A DNA stretch of 64,000 bases from Photobacterium sp. GJ3 (GCF_018199995.1 NZ_CP073579.1:310001-374000), one strand, 5' to 3'; positions 43,208 through 52,859 are shown, counted from the stretch's first letter. Made by a program: numbers and translations. The notes: generated by a model not told the origin, from the letters alone.

Positions 43208-44769
43208 ATGGCCATGCAAGCATCAAAAAGTAAACCCCTTGAGAGTATCAGTGCGTTTTTAAAACCAGCGAAAATAATAGGGGTATCAGTTCTGATAATG
43301 TCGGCGTTTTTTTCATTTAACTCGCAATCTAAAGGGGTGATAATGAATATCATTTGCAACCAATCGAGGCGTTAGGAAAAAGATTATTTTTTGAGAATAT
43401 TTCTGATCCGAGCCGGATGTCCTGTGCGACTTGCCATGCTCCGAATACTGGTGGGACATATAATGTCTCGGGTGTTAACCTGCATCAGGTGGCAGTAACT
43501 GGTGCCAGGCCGCATTTAAGGCCAAAAGACTTGGCTGAGGGCGAGGAAAAAACAACACTAAAAAATGCAGGAGGACTGAAACCGCCGACCAATCAATATG
43601 TCAGTTTTATACATGAAAATGAAGCGAAAGGTCTGAAATCACTCCAACTTGCAAGGCTGGGGCCATGTGGAATTTTTCCCTGTGGAGGTGCTTTCTGGAA
43701 TGGTCGTGCAAATGGAGATATTGTTCAAAACACAAATTTGATTTTTAATGCAAACGATGCCAGCGGACAGAAAAAAGGGTTTTACACGAAATATCTTGGT
43801 CCTCTTGCCGATCAGGCTTTTGCCAGTCCTTTTCTGAATCCTGTAGAACAAAACCACAAGAGTAAGGAGGATGTTTGTAGTCAGGTTGAGTCCACTGCAT
43901 GGGGGAAAGAACTGTATTATTTAGCATGGGGTGTGGATTTAACATGTCAGTCTGAAGCGGAATCGGCCACAGCATTTGCACGTTTTGCTGTTGCTTTAGC
44001 GGCATGGCAAATGTCTGAAGATAATAATCGCTTTAACTCAAAACGGGATATAGCGCTTGCGGAAGACGATAATCAGCAATTCCCATTGAATGGTTTGACT
44101 GACCTTGAAAATGAGGGACATGATTTGTTCTATGGCCCGGCAAGATGTTCCATTTGCCATAACAGCAATGGTGCGAATGGTACTCATCCGTTGGAACGCT
44201 ATACAGATGACAGTTATCACGCGATTGGCGTTCCCAGAAATTATGAGCTTCCTGGTTCTCCATTGCCGGATATTGGTTTGCATTCAACACTGATAAATTT
44301 GGGCCTAAATCCAGATGCAAATGATTTACCTTTTCCTCCATTCTCTGTTCAGAATGCATTTGTAGGTGCCCACAAAACGCCAACATTACGTAATGTTGAT
44401 TTGCGGCCTGGAAAAGGATTTACCAAAGCATATGCTCACAATGGCTGGTTTAAGAGTCTGGAGAGTATTGTGCATTTCTACAATACCTCAGATGTTGCTG
44501 GTGAGACTGCAGCCTTGTTTGGTGTTGTCCGATGTCCGGATGGCATCGTGACTGAAAAAGACGCCCTTGCCAACAACTGTTGGCCTGAACCTGAAATACC
44601 TAATGCCCCTTTGCTGACCATTGGCGGCGTAACGGGGGATTTGGGTTTAACGGCTCACCAAGAAGCCGCAATCGTGGCTTACCTGAAAACCTTAACAGAT
44701 ACAACAATAGTTGAAGCTCCGAAACCATATAAAACAAGCAGTAAACCGCAGAAGCAAGGTAAAAAATAA
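43208..44769 (+). CDS. di-haem cytochrome c peroxidase / MauG-like protein, frameshift near the 5' end
   Basis: The long frame (43354-44769) has two C-x-x-C-H haem sites, MSCATCHAP and ARCSICHNS, plus GKRLFFENISDPSRMSCATC, typical of di-haem peroxidases. Its N-terminus lies in another frame from ATG 43208 (ribosome site AGAGG), reading MAMQASKSKPLESISAFLKP and a membrane/signal segment IIGVSVLIMSAFFSF. One base added to the G4 run at 43334-43337 joins them as SKGGDNEYHLQPIEALGK. It would act in the periplasm. The basic, Lys-rich tail is unusual. AT-rich and flanked by REP doublets. Confidence 0.85.
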
Positions 44770-44779
44770 GAGTGATGTT

Positions 44780-44858
44780 GGGGCAGACACATCAAGCTTG
44801 TATTGAGGTGACTGTCCCAGTAATTGAGCGCGGTAATAAGTGCGCCTGTCCTGATAAG
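44780..44858. repeat. REP doublet and single copy downstream of the peroxidase
   Basis: GGGGCAGACAC (44780-44790) and GTGACTGTCCC (44808-44818) share the loop (ATCAAGC, TTGTATTGA) with the doublet at 42730-42772, minus four bases. A further copy, GCGCCTGTCCTGATAAG, lies at about 44842-44858 and matches the extended form at 40591. Confidence 0.85.
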
Positions 44859-44865
44859 AAAAGAC

Positions 44866-45780
44866 TTATTCCGGCAGTGGAATAAACTCCGTTTCATCAC
44901 CGGGTACTATCGGGAATTGCTGATTGCGCCAATCTTCTTTGGCTTGCTCAATCCGCTCTTTCCGGCTGGAGACGAAGTTCCACTCGATGAAGCGGGGGCC
45001 GATGTTTTCGCCTCCGATGATGGCGATTCGGGAAGGTTCTTTTGCTTCAATTTCAATGCCTTCATGCGGTGAGAAAATAGCCATGCTGTGTTCAGGTAGG
45101 ACGGAGTCTTTTGCGCTGACCTGGCCTTGAGCAATGTATAGCGCTCGTTCATCGGCCATGGGGAGTGTCAGGCGTTGGCCGGGTTGAAGTTCTGCTTCTA
45201 CATATAAAGTGTCCGCAAAAGTTTTGACTGGCGCGGTCACACCATAGGCTGTGCCCATCATCACACGCACGGCTACACCTTCAACTTGAAGTGCAGGAAT
45301 CGTATCTGCCGGATAATGATGAAACGCCGGTTCGCATTCCTCATCCGGAACGGGCAGAGCCAGCCAGAGTTGAAGGCCGTGCAAGGTATGTGCTTTTGCT
45401 GTGACGTCATAGCGTTCACGCTCTGAATGAACGATGCCACGGCCAGAGATCATCAGGTTGATATCGCCGGGTTTGATAGGCTGCAGATGCCCTAAGGAGT
45501 CACGGTGAAGAATCTCCCCGTCAAACAAATAGGTGACAGTAGCAATACCGATGTGGGGATGGGGGCGGACATTGATGCCTTCACCGGCCGGGAAGTGTGC
45601 CGGTCCCATATGATCAAAGAAGATCCAGGGACCGACCATTTTTTGTTGAATGGTGGGTAATAAGCGACGTACTGAAAATCCACCCAGATCTTTTTCTTTC
45701 GGGGTCAGGATCTGAATGATTGCGCCGCAGGCCCCACTGGAATCGCAGTGTTGCTCTGCGTCTTTGAAAGTATTGCTCAT
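44866..45780 (-). CDS. pirin family protein
   Basis: A 304-residue bicupin. FDHMGPAHFPAGEGINVRPHPHIGIATVTYLFDGEILHRDSLGHLQPIKPGDINLMISGRGIVHSER contains the N-terminal metal site (H-x-H ... E ... H) and the segments seen in YhhW/pirins. These may act as quercetin dioxygenases or redox-linked regulators. ATG 45780 has AAGGTGG; it is likely the first gene of its unit. Confidence 0.93.
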   Translation of the reverse strand: MSNTFKDAEQHCDSSGACGAIIQILTPKEKDLGGFSVRRLLPTIQQKMVGPWIFFDHMGPAHFPAGEGINVRPHPHIGIATVTYLFDGEILHRDSLGHLQPIKPGDINLMISGRGIVHSERERYDVTAKAHTLHGLQLWLALPVPDEECEPAFHHYPADTIPALQVEGVAVRVMMGTAYGVTAPVKTFADTLYVEAELQPGQRLTLPMADERALYIAQGQVSAKDSVLPEHSMAIFSPHEGIEIEAKEPSRIAIIGGENIGPRFIEWNFVSSRKERIEQAKEDWRNQQFPIVPGDETEFIPLPE

Positions 45781-45890
45781 GAAAACCACCTTGTTTGAAA
45801 GCCTTGAATGCTTTCAGTATGGAAGATCATGAGTAATGTGCGAGTGGGATGCTTCAGGGCGCCAATCGGCACCCCGGAGCGAATTTTAAC

Positions 45891-46199
45891 TCAGCGGCTG
45901 GAAGGAATCAGACGCTGTACCGCAAACGACTGACCCCCTTCTTCGGAAATATTGATGGTCAGGGTATGTGCTGCTTCACGATGGCTGTAGACAAAAGCTC
46001 TGCCGTTTTGATCCGTGGTGTAGTGTGATTTCTGACTTGGGACAGTCACATCAACATTGGCCTGTGGCACGCCATCTTTTTGAACCTGAACCCAAGCGCC
46101 ACCTCTTTGTGGAGATACATCAACAGTGAGTTCAGCAAAAGCGGATGCGGAAAGAGTCAGTGTACTCAGTACCAGCGCAGGTAGGAATGTTTTCATCAT
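45891..46199 (-). CDS. small exported protein, probable beta-sandwich
   Basis: A 102-residue protein with a signal peptide (LPALVLSTLTLSASAFA). The mature part (GGAWVQVQKDGVPQANVDVTV ... YTTDQNGRAFVYSHREAAHTLTI) has the layout of carboxypeptidase-regulatory-like or Ig-like domains. No function known. Its coding strand contains a REP-like GGGACAGTCACATCAA (46039-46054, read on plus). Confidence 0.75.
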   Translation of the reverse strand: MMKTFLPALVLSTLTLSASAFAELTVDVSPQRGGAWVQVQKDGVPQANVDVTVPSQKSHYTTDQNGRAFVYSHREAAHTLTINISEEGGQSFAVQRLIPSSR

Positions 46200-46263
46200 G
46201 CTTACTCCAAAATAAACGTGTGATGTGGAAAGGATGAACCGTATTGATGGTGTAGAGATTAAA

Positions 46264-46279
46264 TGTGATTTAAATCACA
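46264..46279. promoter_or_regulatory. CRP-type binding site
   Basis: TGTGATTTAAATCACA is a perfect match to the CRP palindrome TGTGA-N6-TCACA. It lies between the divergent 45891-46199 and GNAT genes, 65 bases from the first and about 139 from the second. FNR-type recognition is also possible because the core contains GTGAT-N2-4-ATCAC. Confidence 0.8.
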
Positions 46280-46417
46280 ATCCATATCAATTTATCTTTT
46301 GTCTTGTTCGAAAAATCAGAACAAGATTGGCATAAGAAATAAGCTATCCAACAATGCGATCTAACTTTATGATATGTCTGCGTTTGTCAGGAACGACACA
46401 GTATTCAGGATGGAACT

Positions 46418-47394
46418 ATGACAGCCAATACGGAAGCACAACAGGTTTCTCTTCGACATGCCACTCTGGCAGACCTGGCTTTTTTATTCACGCTGCGTGA
46501 TCTGACGATGAAGACTTATCTGGAGCAGGCTGGCGTGCCGGCTGACAGAGAAGCTTCGTTGGAGCGGATTTTGTATCAGTTTGAACATGCACAGGTGATT
46601 GAAGTCGATGGTCAGAATGCGGGACTGCTGAAAGTCAGTTATTCGTATGAGCAACGGCAGTGGTCTCTGCATCAAATTCAGATCTTACCCCAGTATCAAA
46701 ATCGTCAGATAGGCCGCACTCTGATTGGTCAGTTGATTGAGCGAGCATCTGTAAAAGGTGACCGTGTCGCGCTGAGCGTACTGAAAATGAATCCGGCAAA
46801 GCATTTGTATGAGCGGCTTGGTTTTTACAACGTCGGTGAAACAGAACAAGAAATTCTGATGCAGTGCCAGCCTGGTGTTGCTCAGGGAAAAATGATTGAT
46901 ATTGAGCCGGTGACACGCGCAGAGCGTGCCCGGCTGGTGGATATTTTTCTTGAGTTAGAGGCGTATTATTTTGCTGATCAGGCAGCCTCTCAGTCTGAAA
47001 TTGAAGCCTATCTGACCGATTCACTTTTTGCAGATCATTCAGGCGTCCGCGTTGTTGCGGCTTATACAGGCGGCGTGATTGTCGGGTTTGCGACTTATAG
47101 CATCCTGTATCCATCCCCAAGTTGTCCGGCCAGATGTATATGAAGGATTTATTCGTTGCAGCCAGCGCACGGGGTCAGAAAGTGGGACAGGCACTGATGC
47201 GGTACCTGGCAAAGTATGCTTTCACGAAGGGATGTCACCGTCTGGACTGGACCGCAGAGCGCACAAACCCTAGTGCCGGGCGCTTTTATCAATCCATTGG
47301 CGCCACGCAAGTCACAGAGAAAGAATATTACCGCTTTTCGGATGAGGCGCTGGCAGCTTTCGCATCTGGCAGCGACCAGACACGACAACATTGA
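46418..47394 (+). pseudogene. tandem GNAT-domain acetyltransferase, one-base frameshift
   Basis: The first GNAT domain (residues 10-150) has IQILPQYQNRQIGRTLIGQLIERA. The second begins at IEPVTRAERARLVDIFLELEAYYF, runs to FATYSILYPSP, and then goes out of frame. Continuing in the second frame are LSGQMYMKDLFVAASARGQKVGQALMRYLAKYAF and RLDWTAERTNPSAGRFYQSIGA. One added base in the C4/A2 run at 47115-47120 restores a continuous protein of about 325 residues. A cupin gene follows closely. Confidence 0.88.
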
Positions 47395-47411
47395 AACAGA
47401 AAGGATTCAGG

Positions 47412-47723
47412 ATGAAAGTGATTCGCAGTCAGGAATTTACCGCCCATCGGGCATGGGGAGCATTGGATATCGCCAATATGAAAGGGATCACGACCCGCTT
47501 GCATTGGACGGATCAACCCTACAAATGGCATATCAATGATGGTGAGGAAGTCTTTGTCGTGCTCGATGGTGAAGTGGAAATGTTTTACCGCGAAGCCGGT
47601 GTGGAGCGGTCTGTGATCTTGGGTGTCGGGGATATCTTTTATGCTGCGGTGGGCACGGAGCATGTCGCACATCCGAAAGGTGAGGCGCGAATTTTGGTGA
47701 TTGAAACCGAAGGAAGTGTCTGA
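47412..47723 (+). CDS. small cupin protein
   Basis: A 103-residue single cupin: RLHWTDQPYKWHINDGEEVFVVLDGEVEMFY then GVGDIFYAAVGTEHVAHPKGEARILVIE. The two cupin motifs hold His, Glu and a later His as possible metal ligands. It starts at ATG 47412 after AAGGATTCAGG, 17 bp after the GNAT gene, so probably co-transcribed. Confidence 0.88.
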   Translation: MKVIRSQEFTAHRAWGALDIANMKGITTRLHWTDQPYKWHINDGEEVFVVLDGEVEMFYREAGVERSVILGVGDIFYAAVGTEHVAHPKGEARILVIETEGSV

Positions 47724-47724
47724 C

Positions 47725-47770
47725 ATAAAAAAGGCGCAGAACAATCAGGGGGAATGATACGAACTGCGCC
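47725..47770 (-). terminator. terminator of the collagenase gene
   Basis: GGCGCAG and CTGCGCC pair across a 24-base loop, with a T-run on the minus strand. Confidence 0.55.
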
Positions 47771-47824
47771 AGTCGGAAGACTGCCTGGCGACAGAGACTG
47801 AAGCCAGCCGCTTTATGCCATTAA

Positions 47825-50257
47825 TTAATAGACCGTGGCATAAATCTCAACGTTTGCTGATTCGCCGGTATGACTCAACATGAAATGGACATAACCGGAT
47901 TGCTCGGATTTCAGTTCGATAAACTCCTGATGGCCCGCGTAGGTGGAGGCCGCGTCGTATAGTGTCTCCGTTGGCCAATGCGCCTGAGCTGCATACAAAT
48001 TGGTATTTCCCGGCTGGTTGTCGGATGTCGGTGTCACCCAGACACGCACGGACTGTCCGGCATTTGGCACGTGAATCGCCAGATAACGCTGTGCTGAAAC
48101 TTGTATTGTTTGCGGCTGATCCGCAGTCAGCACAATGGGCGTCAGATCATCAGCGGGCTGTGTTCCCGGAGGCGTTGGATTGTCGGCAGCCACCTCTGCA
48201 GATGCCGTCAGGGACACTTGGCTGAATGCTTCCCGGCCAGTCACGCTCAGGTAATAGCGACCCGGTTTAATGAATCCATCCGCTTGTGGTGTGAAGTCGA
48301 GGGTTTCGTTGCTGCCCGGCGCGAAAGCGGTAAAGTCGAAGTCGTAGTAATGGGCGATACGGCCAAAGCTGGCGTAGAGATCGGCATCACCGTCACCGGT
48401 AATACGCATAGAAAATTCCCGTGTTTTTGCCGGAATATCAACGTAGTACAGGTGCTCACTGTAGGCTTCGCCTGCCAGCGTGACTGGGGAGTTCAGGCTC
48501 AGTGGCGTTGCTTCATCAGGCGTTGGCTGCGGATCCGGCGCAGGTTCACCCGGTTCTTGCGTGGATTCAACGGTCAGCAGCCATTGGTTGAACGCAACCC
48601 CGTATGTATTTCCCAGTGTTTTGGCCGTTTGGGTCCATTGGGTGTAATCTCCCTGACGACCAGCAGACAGCAGAGTATTGACTTCGTCAGGATGGTTTTC
48701 CATCAGGAAACGCACGGCCAGATAGCCCCAGCGGTAAACTCTGTTCAGATCGTGATCATATGTTGTCGACAAGACTTCAGACAGAGAGTATGTCTGCTCC
48801 CGGGCCAGTTCGACAGCGGCTGTGTAGCCTTGTTTGTAGTGCATGTACTCCGCAAATCCTTCCAGCCACCACACCGTGTGACCCGGACTCAGAACGTCAT
48901 TGAAATCGCCGTACAGATTGAAGCGGCCATCCAGATAATGCACATATTCATGTTCCAGATTCAAAATGCTATAGCCTTCGGCATATTCATTGCGGTATGC
49001 CACGAATCTGGCCTGGTTTTGCGGGTCTGCCGGATTTCCTTCCAGATACTGACCGCCGTTGTTGGTGGTATTGCCAAATAGGAAATTGGAATAACTGACG
49101 TAATCTGCATTGTTATCAAAAACAACAACTTCAACCGTATCATTCAGATCGTCTGTAACCGGCTGATAACCGGAATTCACAACCTGATGAAAATCTGCTT
49201 CTTTGTCGGCAAGGACCGCGCAGACGTCAGCTGCCTGAGCCTGTGTCATCTGTTGCGCACGGACGATCGCAGGACCTTCGCAGTTGTAGCGGAAGGGCAT
49301 CACCATGGCTTCAAGCTTTGCCTTTGCGTCTTTCACGCCGAGTGATTCTGCTTTGTCGGGCGCAAAATAGTTGATCATTTCTGCAATGCCAACCCACATT
49401 TTGTTGCTCTTCCCACCCAGCGGATAACGCTGCAGCAGAGATTCAAGGATCGACAACACCTGCTGACGAGTGCTTTGGTGCGGCGAGACTAACAGGCGGC
49501 CCATCTCTCGTGCGGCATTGGTTACAATGAATTCAGCTTCAGTGCCGAGCGCCCATTCGTTATCCAAAACGAATTGATGTAACTGCGTCAGATATTCCGG
49601 ATGTTGTGCCAGATCATCATAAAAAGTATCCAGGCTAATGTGGCCGCTCATTGCGCGGAACAAATTATTGAGTGCATCAACGAATTGAAGATCCTGTGCC
49701 GTTTCCGGTGTGAACTGATGCATCAGTTGCAGCTGATTTGCCATGGTCAGCGGCAACTGGCGGATGTTGTCGACCATCACCGTCATGCTTTTCAGAGCTG
49801 CGACTTGTTCTCTGCCGCTTTGCGCAGCGTAAGGGGAGGCCAGAAACGCGTTGATTGTCCCGGCAAGTGCGATATCCAGTGAGTCGGAAAAATCCCCGTA
49901 CTGTGCTTTGTTCGGGTATCGCACGTAATAGGCGGCCCGGACGAATTCGCCCAGATTTTCAATCACAGCAGCTTGCTCTGCTCCACCCTGATACCCTTGG
50001 ATCTGAAGCATTAACTGTTGCTGAATATTCAACAGGCTGTTCTCACTGAACAGGGTATTCAGTGTTTCTGGTGGCGCTGAGAACCATGCATTCCGACAAT
50101 CCAAATCCGCCTGCTCAATGTCCGTGACAGGGGTTGGAGAAGCCAGTAAAGCTTCAATTTCGCAGGCAGGAGCTGCAGATGCGTTGTTCGCATAGAGACC
50201 AGCCGCAACAAGCAGTGCCAGTGCTGAGTGTCTGAAACCGGATTGTAAATTGTTCAT
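47825..50257 (-). CDS. M9 family collagenase
   Basis: An 810-residue secreted metalloprotease. Signal peptide ends near SAAPAC. The zinc motif is HEYVH (residues 436-440) and the third ligand Glu is E466 in WWLEGFAEY, matching the gluzincin M9A family (Vibrio type). A Pro-rich linker (PGEPAPDPQPTPDEA) leads to two pre-peptidase C-terminal (PPC) domains, one about 590-690 and one about 710-805, separated by a Pro/Thr linker. It degrades collagen outside the cell. It is a single-gene unit with a long upstream region. Confidence 0.95.
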   Translation of the reverse strand: MNNLQSGFRHSALALLVAAGLYANNASAAPACEIEALLASPTPVTDIEQADLDCRNAWFSAPPETLNTLFSENSLLNIQQQLMLQIQGYQGGAEQAAVIENLGEFVRAAYYVRYPNKAQYGDFSDSLDIALAGTINAFLASPYAAQSGREQVAALKSMTVMVDNIRQLPLTMANQLQLMHQFTPETAQDLQFVDALNNLFRAMSGHISLDTFYDDLAQHPEYLTQLHQFVLDNEWALGTEAEFIVTNAAREMGRLLVSPHQSTRQQVLSILESLLQRYPLGGKSNKMWVGIAEMINYFAPDKAESLGVKDAKAKLEAMVMPFRYNCEGPAIVRAQQMTQAQAADVCAVLADKEADFHQVVNSGYQPVTDDLNDTVEVVVFDNNADYVSYSNFLFGNTTNNGGQYLEGNPADPQNQARFVAYRNEYAEGYSILNLEHEYVHYLDGRFNLYGDFNDVLSPGHTVWWLEGFAEYMHYKQGYTAAVELAREQTYSLSEVLSTTYDHDLNRVYRWGYLAVRFLMENHPDEVNTLLSAGRQGDYTQWTQTAKTLGNTYGVAFNQWLLTVESTQEPGEPAPDPQPTPDEATPLSLNSPVTLAGEAYSEHLYYVDIPAKTREFSMRITGDGDADLYASFGRIAHYYDFDFTAFAPGSNETLDFTPQADGFIKPGRYYLSVTGREAFSQVSLTASAEVAADNPTPPGTQPADDLTPIVLTADQPQTIQVSAQRYLAIHVPNAGQSVRVWVTPTSDNQPGNTNLYAAQAHWPTETLYDAASTYAGHQEFIELKSEQSGYVHFMLSHTGESANVEIYATVY

Positions 50258-50764
50258 ATAAGCAACCTGTTGATTTGCGTGGAGTAAAGAAACGCGTTAT
50301 ACCAACAAGCAATAAAAATGCATTGAGTTGAATATGAAACTAAGATGTTGGTTCACAAAACAACAGCATCGTATATGAGGGAATCTGGATGTGAGCCATG
50401 GAAGTGACTTGCTGGAATTTGAGTATGGTGGCGGCGGGTTAGAACCCAATGTACGTTCTGAGCTGAAACTGAATCTCGCTCACTGAAATGCAAGTGATAT
50501 TTATGTCAATTACATTATGAGAAACGAAAGAAATCACAAAATAAACCTTTCTATCAGGCCCAAGTCAGAGATTAGTCTTTATTCTCTGAAGGGACAGCTA
50601 TATTCAACTCAAACAATATTAAATATTCCTTATGGAAATCCTCGCGACGGAATCGTCGATGGTGGGCCAGCCTCTGCTGCGTAATTCTTTGTCGTGGCGC
50701 TTGATGCCAGTCAGCATGAAGGGTCATAACCGGATGCAGGCCACCTGACAGTGAGAGAGCAATT
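50258..50764. other. 507-base intergenic region
   Basis: It should carry the divergent promoters of collagenase and the EboA-like gene. I see no ribosomal, tRNA or clear repeat signal. A small frame, 50631-50747 (about 38 codons), has no ribosome site and is not called. Confidence 0.4.
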
Positions 50765-51697
50765 ATGTATTCCCGACGTTTTGATACGCCACTCAGCCAT
50801 TTTTCTCCGGACGCATTACAAAGTGAATTAAATGTCATGCTGGATCCGGCATCTCGCACCTGGCTTCAGGTCGGCAGAGACAAAATCCTGGATTGCCGCA
50901 CGCTCGAGCTGGCAGTGAATACCCTGTTGCTCACCAGTGCGATGGCACAACGAAAGCTGGGTGAAGAAGCACTCAGATATCAGCCGGAAGGGACGCACTG
51001 GCAGGTGGATCAGGCTGCCCGGTTACTCTTGCTGCTGACGCTCAGAAGCATTGTCCCAGCGGTGAACTGGCCTGAATTAATGCTTTCAATTTACCGTCAG
51101 TTTGATGTCAGTGAAAAGATTGTCACGGTTCGGGCTTTAGACTGGCTGGCAGCAAATCATGAGTTGAATCCCATTGCGGTGGAGACCGTGAATACCTCGA
51201 ATCTCGACCTTTTCTCGGCGCTGGCACTGAAAAATGCTTACCCGGTGAAATTCTTAAATGAATGTACTTTTCTAAAGCTGATACAAAAAGCAGTGTTGCT
51301 GGACTTGAATCTTGAGCAGATTGAAGGTTTGCCGCTGCGTCAGTCGCCGGAACTGACCAAACTGTGTATGGATCTGGTGCGTGAGCGGCTACATGCTGAG
51401 CAGGATATTCCACCGAGTATCTGGCTGGGGATGCGATATCGGTATTTGTCTGACCAAGGTAAAGATCTCTATTTGGGTAATGTATTCTCAGAGTCTGAAC
51501 AACATCAGTATTTTACGCTGTTAGGGCTGGTGAATAATGGAGCACAGGAATGTCCAGCCGACTTCTGGCAACAATTGGCGAAGTCAGCTTTTTCTATGGC
51601 GCCGCACATTCGTCCGCTTGCCGATGAGTTACTCAGTGAGGCGCGATTCTCGCGAACGTCTTCATGTTTCAATACCGGTCATTTTCGGACATCATAA
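50765..51697 (+). CDS. EboA-like domain protein
   Basis: A 310-residue helical protein. The segment ALDWLAANHELNPIAVETVNTSNLDLFSALALKNAYPVKFLNECTFLKLIQKAVLLDLNLEQIEGLPLRQSPELTKLCMDLVRERLHAEQDIPPSIW fits the EboA pattern (N-x-Y-P, then G-L-x-x-R-x-x-P-E-L, then E-R, then P-P-x-x-W). EboA belongs to the eboABCEF cluster known from cyanobacteria and some proteobacteria, but no other ebo gene is here. Function alone is unknown. ATG follows GAGAGAG. Confidence 0.7.
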   Translation: MYSRRFDTPLSHFSPDALQSELNVMLDPASRTWLQVGRDKILDCRTLELAVNTLLLTSAMAQRKLGEEALRYQPEGTHWQVDQAARLLLLLTLRSIVPAVNWPELMLSIYRQFDVSEKIVTVRALDWLAANHELNPIAVETVNTSNLDLFSALALKNAYPVKFLNECTFLKLIQKAVLLDLNLEQIEGLPLRQSPELTKLCMDLVRERLHAEQDIPPSIWLGMRYRYLSDQGKDLYLGNVFSESEQHQYFTLLGLVNNGAQECPADFWQQLAKSAFSMAPHIRPLADELLSEARFSRTSSCFNTGHFRTS

Positions 51698-51702
51698 CGT
51701 CA

Positions 51703-51778
51703 GGGGACAGGCATGATTATTCGCCTTCGCTGAAGGTTTTTAGCGGGACAGTCACAGAAGAGAAACTGTGTCTGTCCC
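51703..51778. repeat. REP copies with a perfect-looking hairpin pair
   Basis: GGGGACAGGCAT at 51703-51714. GGGACAGTCACAG (51745-51757) pairs with CTGTGTCTGTCCC (51766-51778) with one mismatch and an eight-base loop. It lies between the 3' ends of two convergent genes. Confidence 0.88.
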
Positions 51779-51788
51779 GTTAGTGCCG

Positions 51789-52859
51789 TTAGTGTATGTC
51801 TGCGGAGGTGGATGAATCCGTTGAGTAGTACACGTTACATGTCAGGGGATTTGAGCTTGCATACTGATTTCTGGGTTGACTCAAATCGGTATAACGGTCT
51901 CCCAGAGTGAGAGGGCCTGCGAAAATTGCTTCTGTAGCGATGGAGCAGGCATCATTGCCATCGGCTTCGGTACAAAAATCAGCAGGATAGACGGAATTTA
52001 TCGCGCCAATGATGATGCCATTGCCTTCTTGCCCGCATTGCCAGTTAAATCCGGCCAGATATTCCCAGTGACTTCTGTGACCAAAAAGCAACCGGATCAT
52101 GTCGTCCTCAAAAAGGCCGTTCCAGTTAAAGGTCCATAAGAAGATCGAATTGATATGTGACTTGTGAGAAATATCACCGCTGAGGTAATTCAGATTATTC
52201 ATATCCCAGGAAGGGCCAGTGTGGGTGCCGAGATCCCCCAGAAATGGATTCCCGGCAGATAACCCACATTGCAGACCCCAGGTTTGACATTGCTGAGCCG
52301 CGAGATTGGTATCCTGGTTGCTGTCTGCTTCAATAATAAATGTGCTTTCTTTTTGCAGGTTTCTTTGAACAATTTCATTTCTGACAACTTGCGTATAAGC
52401 CGTATTTAACTGACTGGCTGGCCAGACACCCCAGTATTTTCGGAGGGTATTGTCACCGGTACCTAATGTATCAAACACAATGTGAGTCAGCGCCTGATAA
52501 TCTGCGTGGGCTGCATTGTCGGTTTTTACATCCAGCCAGACAGCACCAATCTGGCTGTTGTTTATCCCTGAAGCGCCTGTCCCTGTACGGGCTGTCTCGA
52601 GAACATCCGATAAGTTATAGGCTGTCGTATCTCCCCGATGATAAGCGCACCATAAATCTCGCGTACAGCGGCGGTGGGCGGGTATGTTTTTGGCGAGCGA
52701 TATATCCACTTCTATCGCATTTAAATGGTCGTCAATGGCGTGATTCACCGCAGCGGGGCTGTTGGCTCTGTGTGCAAACAACCATGCACCATTTGAAGCA
52801 AGCGTTTGATCAGGGCTGATGAAAATAACGATGAAAATAATATACAAACGTTTAAGCAC
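51789..52859 (-). CDS. secreted sphingomyelinase-D / GDPD-like phosphodiesterase
   Basis: About 356 residues. GTG 52859 follows GGAGGA and gives a signal peptide (MLKRLYIIFIVIFISPDQTLA). The mature start GAWLFAHRANSPAAVNHAIDDHLNAIEVDISL has the H-R/A-x-x and E-x-D metal site of the GDPD/SMase-D TIM barrel, AYHRGDTT the second His, and AVWLDVKTDN a conserved D. Cysteines late in the protein suggest disulfides. Lipid target is not fixed. The catalytic residues are inferred by family pattern. Confidence 0.75.
   Translation of the reverse strand: MLKRLYIIFIVIFISPDQTLASNGAWLFAHRANSPAAVNHAIDDHLNAIEVDISLAKNIPAHRRCTRDLWCAYHRGDTTAYNLSDVLETARTGTGASGINNSQIGAVWLDVKTDNAAHADYQALTHIVFDTLGTGDNTLRKYWGVWPASQLNTAYTQVVRNEIVQRNLQKESTFIIEADSNQDTNLAAQQCQTWGLQCGLSAGNPFLGDLGTHTGPSWDMNNLNYLSGDISHKSHINSIFLWTFNWNGLFEDDMIRLLFGHRSHWEYLAGFNWQCGQEGNGIIIGAINSVYPADFCTEADGNDACSIATEAIFAGPLTLGDRYTDLSQPRNQYASSNPLTCNVYYSTDSSTSADIH

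Noticed and set aside
43339..43357. Fur-box-like GATAATGAATATCATTTGC
   Set aside because: It lies within the peroxidase coding sequence and encodes the conserved DNEYHLQ segment; four mismatches to the consensus.
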